Assembly: GCF_002797855.1 (NCBI RefSeq)
Contig: NZ_PGFB01000001.1
Coordinates: 806,001-870,000 of the forward strand
Source: Compostimonas suwonensis
GTDB taxonomy: Bacteria; Actinomycetota; Actinomycetes; Actinomycetales; Microbacteriaceae
DNA length: 64,000 nt
Direction of reading: 5' to 3'
Shown here: positions 16,756-25,098 of the stretch, one piece after another
How positions within the stretch are numbered: position 1 is the stretch's first letter
Layout: the number at the start of each line of letters is the position of its first letter
Notes under the pieces: model-generated
Told to the model about the DNA's origin: nothing
What the model saw: only the letters and a program-made list of their open reading frames with translations
The model's database searches: none
Program-made: the position numbers and the translations under genes

Positions 16756-17670
16756 GTGAGCAAGAACTTCGACCTCGGAGGCGTCATCGTCGCCACGACC
16801 CTCGCCTTCAAGGAGGACGACTCCGCTCCCGCCGGGCTCGCCGTGGACTACGACAAGTTCGCCGAGCACTGCAACTGGCTCATCGAGAACGGCTGCCGCG
16901 GCGTCGGCCCCAACGGCTCGCTCGGGGAGTACTCCTCGCTCACCGACGAGGAGCGGCGCACGGTCATCCAGGTCGCCGTCGAGACCGTCGGGGGCCGTGG
17001 CCTCGTCGTCGCCGGCGTGCACGGTGTGGGCTGGCACCAGGCCAAGCACTGGGCGGAGCTCGCGGCCGAGGACGGCGCCGACGGCGTGCTCCTCCTGCCG
17101 CCGACGATCTACCGTGCCAACCGCAGCGAGGTCATCGAGCACTACACGAAGGTCAACGAGGTCGGCCTGCCGATCATGGCCTACAACAACCCCATCGACA
17201 CGAAGGTCGATCTCACCCCCGATCTGCTCGCCGAGCTCTCGCACCTCGAGAACCTCGTGGCCGTCAAGGAGTTCTCGACCGACATCCGTCGTGTGCTCGA
17301 GATCCAGGATGTGACCGACCTCGACGTCATCGCCGGCGCGGACGACCTGCTCTTCGAGTCCCTCGTCGACGGCGCGACGGGCTGGTTCGCCGGCTACCCG
17401 AACGCCTTCCCCAAGGAGGCCGTCGAGATCTACACCCTCGTGAAAGACGGCAAGATCGCCGAGGCGCGCGAGCTGTACAAGAACCTCGTGCCGGTGTTCA
17501 GCTGGGATTCGAAGACCGAGTTCGTGCAGGCCATCAAGCTGTCGATCGACATCGCCGGCCAGAGCTTCGGCGGCCGCACCCGCCCGCCGCGCGGCCCGCT
17601 GAGCGCCGAGAACGAGGCCGCCGTGCGGCGCGACACCCAGCGCGCGCTCGACTACCTGGCCACCCGCTGA
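16756..17670 (+). CDS. DHDPS-family aldolase/deaminase, probable pyrroline-4-hydroxy-2-carboxylate deaminase
   Basis: 304-residue TIM-barrel lyase of the dihydrodipicolinate synthase family. The Schiff-base lysine is Lys171 in AVKEFS and the catalytic tyrosine is Tyr143 in MAYNNP; the GxxGE-type loop reads NGSLGEYSSL. In the hydroxyproline pathway a DHDPS-family enzyme deaminates pyrroline-4-hydroxy-2-carboxylate to 2-oxoglutarate semialdehyde, and the context (dehydrogenase before, epimerase and aldehyde dehydrogenase after) makes that the best call over a true DapA. GTG 16756 has GAAAGGA six bases upstream. Confidence 0.85.
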   Translation: MSKNFDLGGVIVATTLAFKEDDSAPAGLAVDYDKFAEHCNWLIENGCRGVGPNGSLGEYSSLTDEERRTVIQVAVETVGGRGLVVAGVHGVGWHQAKHWAELAAEDGADGVLLLPPTIYRANRSEVIEHYTKVNEVGLPIMAYNNPIDTKVDLTPDLLAELSHLENLVAVKEFSTDIRRVLEIQDVTDLDVIAGADDLLFESLVDGATGWFAGYPNAFPKEAVEIYTLVKDGKIAEARELYKNLVPVFSWDSKTEFVQAIKLSIDIAGQSFGGRTRPPRGPLSAENEAAVRRDTQRALDYLATR

Positions 17671-17741
17671 CCGACGCGTCTGACTGCGCGGCTGACCGAC
17701 ACGGCTGATCCGTCCGACCCGGACGGTGCGAGGATTGCATA

Positions 17742-18743
17742 ATGCGTTCGAATCGAGTTCTCACGGCGGTCGACTCCCACACCGAGGGGATGCCGACCCG
17801 CGTCATCACGGGCGGAGTCGGGGTGATCCCGGGGGCGACGATGAATGAGAAGCGCCTCTACTTCATCGAGCACCTCGACGACATCCGGCTCTTCCTGATG
17901 AACGAGCCGCGCGGTCACGCGGCCATGAGCGGCGCCATCCTGCAGCCCTCAACCCGCGACGACGCCGACTGGGGCGTCGTCTACATCGAGGTCTCCGGAT
18001 GCCTGCCCATGTGCGGGCACGGAACGATCGGCGTCGCGACCGTGCTCGTCGAGACCGGCATGGTCGAGGTCGTCGAGCCGGTCACGACCATCCGGCTCGA
18101 CACCCCGGCCGGGCTCGTCATCGCCCGGGTCGCCGTGAGCGACGGGCACGCCGACTCCGTGACGATCGAGAACGTGCCGAGCTACGTCGTGCGTCTCGAC
18201 GACACGATCGAGGTGCCGGGGCTCGGCACGGTGCCGTACAGCCTCGCCTTCGGAGGCAACTTCTACGCGATGGTCGACCTCGACGCCGTCGGGCTGCCCT
18301 TCGACCGCTCGCATCAGCAGGAGATCCTCTCGGCGGGGCTCGCGATCATGCAGGCCATCAACGAGACGGCTCCGCCGCGGCACCCGACGATCGACGGCGT
18401 CGACCACTGCCACCACGTCGAGTTCATCGCGCCGGGCTCGGATGCCGCGCTCTCGCGTCACGCGATGGCGATCTACCCCGGCTGGTTCGACCGCTCGCCG
18501 TGCGGCACGGGGACCTCGGCGCGGATGGCGGAGCTCTGGGCCCGCGGCGAGCTGCCGCTCGACACGGACTTCGTCAACGAGTCGTTCATCGGCAGCCGTT
18601 TCGTCGGCCGCCTCGTCGCCGAGACGACGGTCGACGGCGTGCCCGCCGTGATCCCCACGATCACCGGGCGCGCCTGGGTCACGGGCATGGGGCAGTACCT
18701 GCTCGACCCGTCCGACCCGTTCCCGACCGGCTTCCAGTTCTGA
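17742..18743 (+). CDS. Proline racemase family, 4-hydroxyproline 2-epimerase
   Basis: 333 residues. Both catalytic cysteines of an epimerase are present: Cys91 in MCGHG and Cys254 in SPCGTGTSA. A Thr at the first position would have suggested a dehydratase, so epimerisation is the better reading. It would turn trans-4-hydroxy-L-proline into cis-4-hydroxy-D-proline, the first step of the pathway. GAGG lies nine bases before ATG 17742. No signal peptide; cytosolic. Confidence 0.9.
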   Translation: MRSNRVLTAVDSHTEGMPTRVITGGVGVIPGATMNEKRLYFIEHLDDIRLFLMNEPRGHAAMSGAILQPSTRDDADWGVVYIEVSGCLPMCGHGTIGVATVLVETGMVEVVEPVTTIRLDTPAGLVIARVAVSDGHADSVTIENVPSYVVRLDDTIEVPGLGTVPYSLAFGGNFYAMVDLDAVGLPFDRSHQQEILSAGLAIMQAINETAPPRHPTIDGVDHCHHVEFIAPGSDAALSRHAMAIYPGWFDRSPCGTGTSARMAELWARGELPLDTDFVNESFIGSRFVGRLVAETTVDGVPAVIPTITGRAWVTGMGQYLLDPSDPFPTGFQF

Positions 18744-18804
18744 TCATCTTCGATCACCTTCCATCGACCCCACACTTCCCGTTTCCCGTTCGAGGAGAGC
18801 ACCA

Positions 18805-20295
18805 GTGACCACCACCCAGCAGGATCTCGAGACCGTCGCGGCCAATGCCGCGGCGGCAGCCGATGCCTACGCCGCCGTCGAGCCGTCGCGGCGCGCCCGC
18901 GCGCTCGTCGCCGTCGCCGACGGACTGACCGAGGCGGCCGACGAGCTCGTCGGCATCGCCATGCGCGAGACGGGGCTCAGCGAGGCGCGTCTTCGCGGCG
19001 AGCTCAAGCGCACGGCCGTGCAGCTGCGCCTCTTCGCCGAGGTCGTCGTCGAGGGCTCCTACCTCGACGTGCGCATCGACCGCGCCGACCCCGCCTTCGT
19101 GCTCGGCCCGCGACCGGACGTGCGCCGCTACCTCGTGCCCGTCGGCCCGGTGCTCAACTTCGCGGCGAGCAACTTCCCTTTCGCCTTCTCGGTCGCGGGC
19201 GGCGACAGCGCCGCGGCTCTCGCGGCGGGTGCTCCCGTCGTCGTCAAGGCGCACGGCGGCCACCCCGAGCTCTCCCGCCGCACGGCCGAAGTCGTGCAGG
19301 CCGCGCTCGCCGGGGCGGGGATGCCCGAGGGCGTCTTCCAGCTCATCGAGGGCCGCGAGGCCGGGGTCGAGCTGCTCAAGGATCCGCGGATCAAGGCGGG
19401 CTCCTTCACCGGCTCGATCCACGCCGGGCGACTGCTGGCGGATGTCGCGGCATCCCGCCCCGCGCCCATCCCCTTCTACGGCGAGCTCGGCAGCGTCAAC
19501 CCCGTCTTCGTGACCCGCGCGGCCATCGAGGAGCGCGGGGCCGCCTTGGCCTCGGGGCTCGTGACGAGCGTCTCCGGGTCGGCGGGCCAGCTGTGCACGA
19601 AGCCCGGTTTCGTCTTCGTGCCGACCGGCCACGCGCTCGACGAGGCGATCGTCGAGGGCACCGCCCCCATCGCCGAGCACCGCCTGCTCAACCCGGCGAT
19701 CGCCTCCGGCTACCGCGCCCGCCGCGACGCCGTGCTCTCGACGCCGGGCATCACGGTGCTCGCCGAGGGCAGCCTGCGCATCGACGACGAGGGCCAGGGC
19801 TGGGCGACCCCCACCTTCGTCTCGGTGAGCGCGGAGACGCTCGAAGAGCAGGGGAGCCGCCTGCTCGACGAGAGCTTCGGCCCGCTCTCGATCCTCGTCG
19901 AGTACGGCGACGACGCCGATCTGGGCGCCATCGCGACACGTCTCTTCGAGGGAAACCTGACGGCCACGCTGCACGCGGGCGACGGCGAGGCGAGCGACTC
20001 CGTGCGCTCTCTCGTGCAGGTGCTCACCGAGCATGCCGGCCGGGTGCTCTTCGGCGGCTGGCCGACCGGTGTCGCGGTGACCCCCGCGATGCAGCACGGC
20101 GGCCCGTGGCCCGCGACGACGAACGACTCGAGCACCTCCGTGGGCACGGCGGCCATCCGCCGCTTCCTGCGCCCGGTGGCCTACCAGGACGCCCCGCAGG
20201 CCCTCCTCCCGGCCCCCCTGCGCGACGACAACCCGTGGAACGTGCCGCAGGCGATCGCGCCCGCGGGCGAGTCGTCCGAGTGGGGAACGCTCTAG
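18805..20295 (+). CDS. Aldehyde dehydrogenase, 2-oxoglutarate semialdehyde dehydrogenase type
   Basis: 496 residues of the ALDH superfamily, closest in shape to KGSADH (2,5-dioxovalerate dehydrogenase): catalytic Cys264 in GQLCTKPG and general base Glu227 in FYGELGSVNP. It would oxidise 2-oxoglutarate semialdehyde to 2-oxoglutarate with NAD(P)+, finishing hydroxyproline breakdown and feeding the citric-acid cycle. GTG 18805 follows GAGGAGAG. Last gene of the operon; no transporter gene is attached, so uptake must come from elsewhere. Confidence 0.9.
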   Translation: MTTTQQDLETVAANAAAAADAYAAVEPSRRARALVAVADGLTEAADELVGIAMRETGLSEARLRGELKRTAVQLRLFAEVVVEGSYLDVRIDRADPAFVLGPRPDVRRYLVPVGPVLNFAASNFPFAFSVAGGDSAAALAAGAPVVVKAHGGHPELSRRTAEVVQAALAGAGMPEGVFQLIEGREAGVELLKDPRIKAGSFTGSIHAGRLLADVAASRPAPIPFYGELGSVNPVFVTRAAIEERGAALASGLVTSVSGSAGQLCTKPGFVFVPTGHALDEAIVEGTAPIAEHRLLNPAIASGYRARRDAVLSTPGITVLAEGSLRIDDEGQGWATPTFVSVSAETLEEQGSRLLDESFGPLSILVEYGDDADLGAIATRLFEGNLTATLHAGDGEASDSVRSLVQVLTEHAGRVLFGGWPTGVAVTPAMQHGGPWPATTNDSSTSVGTAAIRRFLRPVAYQDAPQALLPAPLRDDNPWNVPQAIAPAGESSEWGTL

Positions 20296-20338
20296 GGCGG
20301 TTCTCTCAGAGGGCAGCGCCACCGGCTCCGCTGCGCCG

Positions 20339-20965
20339 CTATTCCGCGGCGCCGTCGTGTGCCGGGCTCGCCGTACGGGCCCGGTGCGCGCGCACCTTCG
20401 CGCGGTTGCCGCAGCGCTGCATCGAGCACCAGCGCCGGTTCGCCGATCGCGAGGTGTCGAAGTAGACGATTCCGCAGTCGTCCGCCGAGCACTCGCGGAT
20501 GCGGCCGGCCACCTGACCGCCGAAGAGCGCGACGGCGTCGCGGGCGACCGTCGACAGCGCCTGCGTCACACGCGGCCGGGATCCCCCGGCCTGCAGGCTG
20601 CCGCCGGAGAGCGACGGCGGGATGTCGGGCGTCGCCGCGAAGAGGTTGATCGCGTCGATGTCGTCGCCCCGGGCGCCCTCGCCGCGAACGCTCGCCATCG
20701 TGAGGTTCGCGATGGCCGCGCGGAGCTGGCCCGCCTCGATCAGGTTGCGCTCGTTCGCCTCGCCCGCGAGCCGCTCGAAGCGTCCCGTGAGCCATTCCGT
20801 CAGATCGGCGGGGCCGTGCAGGCGCTCCCAGGCCGGGTTGTCGCCCATGGCGCCGGTGTACGCGAAGTCGAGCGCGAGGGAGCCGGAGTCGAACCACCAG
20901 CGGTGCCCGTCGGATCCGGTGAACCACTGGCCCGTGCTGTGCTGCGCCATTGCCTCGATCGTCAT
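20339..20965 (-). CDS. CGNR zinc-finger/ABATE-domain protein, probable transcriptional regulator
   Basis: 208 residues. An N-terminal ABATE-type (DUF1470) region with LALDFAYTG and a C-terminal CGNR zinc finger (CSADDCGIVYFD, then CSMQRCGNRAKVRAHR) define a family of putative stress-linked regulators. The zinc ligands Cys-x4-Cys and Cys-x4-Cys are complete. ATG 20965 sits six bases after a TATATT hexamer, so the message is probably leaderless, and a perfect dyad covers this promoter. Confidence 0.85.
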   Translation of the reverse strand: MTIEAMAQHSTGQWFTGSDGHRWWFDSGSLALDFAYTGAMGDNPAWERLHGPADLTEWLTGRFERLAGEANERNLIEAGQLRAAIANLTMASVRGEGARGDDIDAINLFAATPDIPPSLSGGSLQAGGSRPRVTQALSTVARDAVALFGGQVAGRIRECSADDCGIVYFDTSRSANRRWCSMQRCGNRAKVRAHRARTASPAHDGAAE

Positions 20966-20987
20966 GTAACCAATATAGTCAGTTACA
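20965..20987 (-). promoter_or_regulatory. Leaderless promoter with a TGTAAC/GTTACA dyad
   Basis: TGTAAC (20965-20970) and GTTACA (20982-20987) are perfect 6-bp arms 11 bp apart. Between them, on the minus strand, lies TATATT, a good -10 box, and the CGNR start codon begins six bases after it. The -35 is weak. A protein bound to the dyad would block the -10 box, which suits autoregulation. Confidence 0.6.
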
Positions 20988-21059
20988 CGGAATTGCTGGG
21001 CATGACCGGCTGACCCCCGTCGGCGATGAGGGGGTGAGGGCGATGAAGCGGAGGAGAAG

Positions 21060-21461
21060 ATGGCGGACACGACGGGCCTCACGAAGGATGCCGGCTGGGA
21101 GATGGGCGCGCGGCGCACCTTCCCCGTGCCGCTCGCTCACGCATGGAACACCCTGCTCGGGCCGGCGCTGCCGACCTGGCTGGGTGTCGACAGCCTCGGC
21201 ACCACGGTGGGTGAGGAGTACACGACGGTCGACGGCACCCGCGGACGCCTGCGCAGCTACACCGAGGGCAAGCGCCTGCGGCTCAGCTGGCAGCCGGCGG
21301 AGTGGACGCACGACTCGACGCTTCAGCTGACGGTGCTTCCCGCGGCATCCGGCACCACGATCGCCTTCCATCACGAGCGTCTCGCCGGCCGCGAGGAGCG
21401 CAAGCAGATGCTCACCCACTGGCACGGTGTGCTCGACAGCCTGGAGACGCAGCTCGGCTGA
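21060..21461 (+). CDS. SRPBCC/AHSA1-like domain protein
   Basis: 133 residues. The opening ARRTFPVPLAHAWNTLLGP and later KRLRLSWQPAEW and GTTIAFHHERL fit the AHSA1 branch of the SRPBCC fold, small ligand-binding or chaperone-cochaperone-like proteins. It is divergent from the CGNR gene, so the two might share control. Ligand unknown. Confidence 0.72.
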   Translation: MADTTGLTKDAGWEMGARRTFPVPLAHAWNTLLGPALPTWLGVDSLGTTVGEEYTTVDGTRGRLRSYTEGKRLRLSWQPAEWTHDSTLQLTVLPAASGTTIAFHHERLAGREERKQMLTHWHGVLDSLETQLG

Positions 21462-21504
21462 GCCGCGTGGCTGCTGAGCCCGGCAGCGTTCACTCCGGCA
21501 GTGC

Positions 21505-22002
21505 TCACTCCGGCGGCGCCGCCGCGGCCCGCCGGCGCATGGCGGGCGTGATCGTGCGCCGCTCCCACACGATGAGGTGCGCCGCGCTGAAGCCGCGCGA
21601 GCAGACCCCGCAGGAGAGCGGCCTCTTCGGCTCGCGGTAGCGGTAGTGCAGGTGGCCGGCGGGGCAGCGCCCGATCCAGGGCGCGAGCTCGTCGGCGATC
21701 GCGCCGTCGTGTGTGCGCTTCCCCTCGTAGCCGAGCTCGGTCGCGATCGAACGCCAGCGGGGGCCGTGCGCGGCCTGCGACCCGGCGATCGCGTGCGCCA
21801 CCTCGTGCAGCAGGATCTGGTGGATCTCGTCGTCGTCGTAGCGCGCCGCCAGGTAGCGCGAGACCGTGATGCGCTTCTCGGTGAAGTTGCAGAGCCCCGC
21901 GCGCTTCTTGGCGTTGTCGTAGGCGAACGACCATACGGAGGGGTCGAGGTGCAGCCGGATGAGCGCATTCGCCCAGGTGCGCACGCGTTCGAGATCAGCC
22001 AC
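21505..22002 (-). CDS. SprT-like zinc metalloprotease domain protein
   Basis: 165 residues. The zincin motif HEVAH gives ligands His66 and His70 with catalytic Glu67; a C-terminal zinc-ribbon-like segment has CPAGH and CGVC. SprT-like domains occur in Spartan-type proteases that cut DNA-protein crosslinks; a bacterial role is not settled. ATG 22002. Confidence 0.85.
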   Translation of the reverse strand: MADLERVRTWANALIRLHLDPSVWSFAYDNAKKRAGLCNFTEKRITVSRYLAARYDDDEIHQILLHEVAHAIAGSQAAHGPRWRSIATELGYEGKRTHDGAIADELAPWIGRCPAGHLHYRYREPKRPLSCGVCSRGFSAAHLIVWERRTITPAMRRRAAAAPPE

Positions 22003-22103
22003 GAGAAGACACTAGTCCGAGTGGGCGACAGCGGATGCCGGAGCCGGGGTCTTCGGTGGAACGGCAGCTCGCGACATCCTGTGCAGGAGCAGTCGTCGGC
22101 GTC

Positions 22104-22631
22104 TCAGAGCGTGTTGCGCGCCTCGGCGAGACGCGCCTCGACGACGGCGACCGCGTGCAGGGAGCCCGCGAGCTCGTCGGCTCCGACCCCGAGCTTCTGG
22201 CGCAGGAACACCGTCGCCGTGAAGTCGCTCAGCGCGAGCTCGTCGTCGCCGCGGTCGAAGTGCACGAGCGCTCGAGCGCTCGTCGCCTCCAGCTCGAGCT
22301 CCGTCCAGTCGTGGCCGTTCGCCTCGTCGACGCAGCCCGACAGCTCGATGACCGCGTCGTCCATCTGCACGAGCGCGTACCGCACCCGGCCGCGCAGGAT
22401 CCTCGCCTCGAGGGCCTGCTTCCGGTCGCCCGTGAACCGTGCCAGGCGCACGGCCTCGTTCGCGGCGTCCCAGGCCTCGTCGGGGCGCCCCACGAGCACG
22501 AGCAGCTCGGCGCGCTCGACGATCCCGCTCAGGCTGCGCAGCTGCCCGAGCTCCTGCAGACGCTGCCCCGCGGCGAAGAGGTCGACGCGCGGATGCAGGG
22601 TGACAGGATCGACCCCCAGAACGATACTCAT
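22104..22631 (-). CDS. Helical-repeat (TPR-like) protein of unknown function
   Basis: 175 residues made of paired amphipathic helices with Ala/Leu/Gly spacing (ERAELLVLVGRPDEAWDAAN, then QALEARILRGRVRYALV), which suggests a short tetratricopeptide array. No signal peptide or membrane segment. ATG 22631 (MSIVLGVDP) is chosen; an upstream TTG at 22661 would add ten residues. Context gives no hint of its partner. Confidence 0.62.
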   Translation of the reverse strand: MSIVLGVDPVTLHPRVDLFAAGQRLQELGQLRSLSGIVERAELLVLVGRPDEAWDAANEAVRLARFTGDRKQALEARILRGRVRYALVQMDDAVIELSGCVDEANGHDWTELELEATSARALVHFDRGDDELALSDFTATVFLRQKLGVGADELAGSLHAVAVVEARLAEARNTL

Positions 22632-22727
22632 CCCAGCCAGGTTATCCGCCGTCGAGGCCAATACAGGGGAAAGCCCTCCGCGTGCCTCGGAACCGAGCGG
22701 AACCGAGCGGGACCGAGCGGACCGGGC

Positions 22728-23888
22728 TCAGCCGCGTGGCGCGAGCGGCAGCTGCAGGATGCGGTCGTCGCCGTCGCGAGGATCCCCTCGGCCATCGGTG
22801 TTGTTGGTGACGATCCACAGCGCCCCCGGCCCCGCGATGACGTCGCGGAGACGCCCGAACTCCCCGATGAAGTACGGCACGGCCTCCGCGGGCGCTCCAT
22901 CGGGCCCGGGATAGACGGCCCACAGCCGCTCGCCCCGCAGGCTCGCCATCATGATCGTGTCGCCGACGATCGCGAGGCCGCTCGGGCTCGCCTCCGCCGT
23001 CGGCCACTGGTAGACGGGGTCGACGAGAGCGGGGTCGGGGCCGACCCCCTCCTCGATCGGCCAGCCGTAGTCGGCGCCCGGCCGGATGAGATTGAGCTCG
23101 TCCCAGGTGTTCTGGCCGAACTCGCTCGCCCAGAGCCGGCCACGGGAGTCCCAGGCGATCCCCTGCGGATTCCGGTGCCCCATCGAGTAGGCGTGATTGC
23201 CCCACGGGTTGTCGCCCGGCACACCGCCATCCGGGGTCATCCGCAGGATCTTGCCCGAGAGCGAGGCGGGATCCTGTGCCGCGTCGCCGTCGCCCGCGTC
23301 GCCGGCCGTCGCGTAGAGCATCCCGTCGGGGCCGAAGGCGAGGCGCCCGCCGTTGTGGTTCCCGGCCGAGGGGATGCCGGTGAGCACATCGCTCGGCGGG
23401 CCGAGCGTGTAGCCTCCGGGGCCTCCGGCGAGCGGCATCCGCACGATCCGGTTGTCGTCGTCGCCCGTGAAGTAGGCGTAGAGCTCGTCGCCCGCGGGGG
23501 AGACGGCGAGCCCGAGCAGGCCGCCTTCGCCCTGCGGTGCCACGCCGTCGACGGCGCCGACGTCGCGCAGCTCACCGCTCGGGGTGAGCTCGCGCACGAG
23601 GCCGGTGTCGCGTTCGCTCACGAGGGCGGAGCCGCTCGCGAGCCGCACGACCGACCACGGGGCGTCCAGCTCGCCGACGATCGTGGACGACTCGCCCGTC
23701 GGCTGCACGGGCACCACGGCCGGCTCCGCCGCGGCGGGAGTGCTCGGCGTGGGGCGGGGTGTGCTGCTCGCACTCGCGCTGGGTGTCGGCGCGACATCCG
23801 CTTCGCCGGTGCAGGCGCTGAGCAGCCACACGAGCGCACCCGCTCCCGCGATCGCCGCGCCTCTGGCGCCTCCGGTGTTTCCGCGCAC
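22728..23888 (-). CDS. PQQ-dependent sugar dehydrogenase-like lipoprotein (Asd/GdhB fold)
   Basis: 386 residues. A signal peptide ends in the lipobox LSAC (lipidated Cys26), followed by a Ser/Thr/Pro linker of about 40 residues and a six-bladed propeller of the soluble aldose sugar dehydrogenase type: APWSVVRL, EGGLLGLAVSP, NHNGGRLAFGPDGMLY, GHRNPQGIAWD, and GEFGRLRDV. The family uses pyrroloquinoline quinone with Ca2+; no pqq genes are in the window. The protein would sit on the outer face of the membrane. Its GTG start directly abuts the palindromic region 23932-24006. Confidence 0.87.
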   Translation of the reverse strand: MRGNTGGARGAAIAGAGALVWLLSACTGEADVAPTPSASASSTPRPTPSTPAAAEPAVVPVQPTGESSTIVGELDAPWSVVRLASGSALVSERDTGLVRELTPSGELRDVGAVDGVAPQGEGGLLGLAVSPAGDELYAYFTGDDDNRIVRMPLAGGPGGYTLGPPSDVLTGIPSAGNHNGGRLAFGPDGMLYATAGDAGDGDAAQDPASLSGKILRMTPDGGVPGDNPWGNHAYSMGHRNPQGIAWDSRGRLWASEFGQNTWDELNLIRPGADYGWPIEEGVGPDPALVDPVYQWPTAEASPSGLAIVGDTIMMASLRGERLWAVYPGPDGAPAEAVPYFIGEFGRLRDVIAGPGALWIVTNNTDGRGDPRDGDDRILQLPLAPRG

Positions 23889-23931
23889 ACCTCACTCTCT
23901 CTCGAACGCTCGCAAATCGCCAGGCTTGTGG

Positions 23932-24006
23932 CCGAGGTCCGCGGGTCGCGAGTCGCGTCGAATCGTTCGAAAACGACCCGGGAAGGACGATCTGCCGCGA
24001 CTCGCG
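23932..24006. repeat. Palindromic intergenic element with inner hairpin
   Basis: An 11-bp perfect inverted repeat, CGCGAGTCGCG at 23947-23957 and CGCGACTCGCG at 23996-24006, encloses 38 bp containing a second hairpin, TCGTT and AACGA around a CGAA loop. GGCCGAGGTCCGCGGG just before the left arm recurs with one change just after the right arm. It lies between two minus-strand genes. Confidence 0.7.
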
Positions 24007-24031
24007 GCCGAGGTTCGCGGGCGAGCAGGCC

Positions 24032-24913
24032 TCAGTCGCGGAGCTGGAAGACGCTGCGCGCGGGCGGAGGGGAGGGGATCGCGGTGGCGTCGGTCGTGAT
24101 GGGGGCGGAGGCGATGAACGCCTTGAGCTCGGCGCCCGCGAGCGCCTTCGAGGGGTGCGGGCCGGCGGCGAGCAGCCTCGGCAGCCATTCCATGGGCAGC
24201 GGCGCGGGGGAGCCGACGAGCACGACGTTGCCGAACCGGCGCCCTTTGAGCACCTGCGTCTCGGCCAGTGCGGCGACGTTGTCGACGACGGTCTGCAGGG
24301 TCGCGGTCTGGCTGCGGGCGAAGGCGAGCCCGGGACCGTCGGCGACGTTCACGAGCACGACCCCGTCCGGCGCGAGCAGGGAGACGGCCTCGCGGTAGAA
24401 CTCGAGGCTCGTGACGTGCGCGGGAGTGCGGGCTCCGCTGAAGATGTCGATCACGAGCAGGTCGACGGAACCGCGCAGCCCGGACGGGAGCTTGCCGAGC
24501 ACCTCGCGCGCGTCGCCGTGCCGCACCCTGATCTGAGCGGATGCCGGCAGGGGCAGGTGTTCGCGCACGAGGTCGACGAGATCGCTCTCGAGCTCCACGA
24601 CCTGCTGGCGCGAGTCGGGACGTGTCGTCGCGACGTAGCGGGGCAGCGTGAACGCGCCCGCGCCGAGGTGCACCGCCGTGATCGGCTCGCCGGGCATCCG
24701 CATGAGGTCGATGACGTGACCCATCCGCTGCACGTACTCGAAGAAGAGGTTGGCGGGGTTCTCGAGGTCGACGTGCGACTGCGGTGTGCCGTCGACGACG
24801 AGCTGGAAGCATCCCGGCTGGAAGCGGTCGGGCTCGATGACCGCGTGGTACCCGCTGAAGCGCAGCGTCGTCGAGGGGTTCTCGTCCGCTCCGCCCCGCC
24901 TGCGCTCAGCCAT
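24032..24913 (-). CDS. Spermidine synthase-like protein
   Basis: 293 residues with a Rossmann methyltransferase-like core of the polyamine aminopropyltransferase family: AVHLGAGAFTLPRY (nucleotide loop), QVVELESDLVDLV, RVRHGDAREVL, DLLVIDIFSG. Many actinobacterial members lack proven polyamine activity and are called spermidine synthase only by fold. It has no membrane domain. ATG 24913 is divergent from the membrane protein at 25099. Confidence 0.8.
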   Translation of the reverse strand: MAERRRGGADENPSTTLRFSGYHAVIEPDRFQPGCFQLVVDGTPQSHVDLENPANLFFEYVQRMGHVIDLMRMPGEPITAVHLGAGAFTLPRYVATTRPDSRQQVVELESDLVDLVREHLPLPASAQIRVRHGDAREVLGKLPSGLRGSVDLLVIDIFSGARTPAHVTSLEFYREAVSLLAPDGVVLVNVADGPGLAFARSQTATLQTVVDNVAALAETQVLKGRRFGNVVLVGSPAPLPMEWLPRLLAAGPHPSKALAGAELKAFIASAPITTDATAIPSPPPARSVFQLRD

Positions 24914-25098
24914 GCTTCGACCCTACGCGATCGACGGCATCGTGAGCGATGCCCGGACGGGGACAGACGTCCCCCGCCGTTCGCGTTGCCGCTTGTGGTG
25001 CTGCCCGTTCGGTGCGGATGGGGGAGGCGGGGGGATCTCCACCCGTACCTCCACCCCCGGGTGGTGGTCGCGTAAGCGCTCCGCGACGAGGCTGGATC

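Noticed and set aside
16756-17670. DapA (lysine biosynthesis) assignment
   Set aside because: The operon context with hydroxyproline epimerase and semialdehyde dehydrogenase fits the deaminase better.
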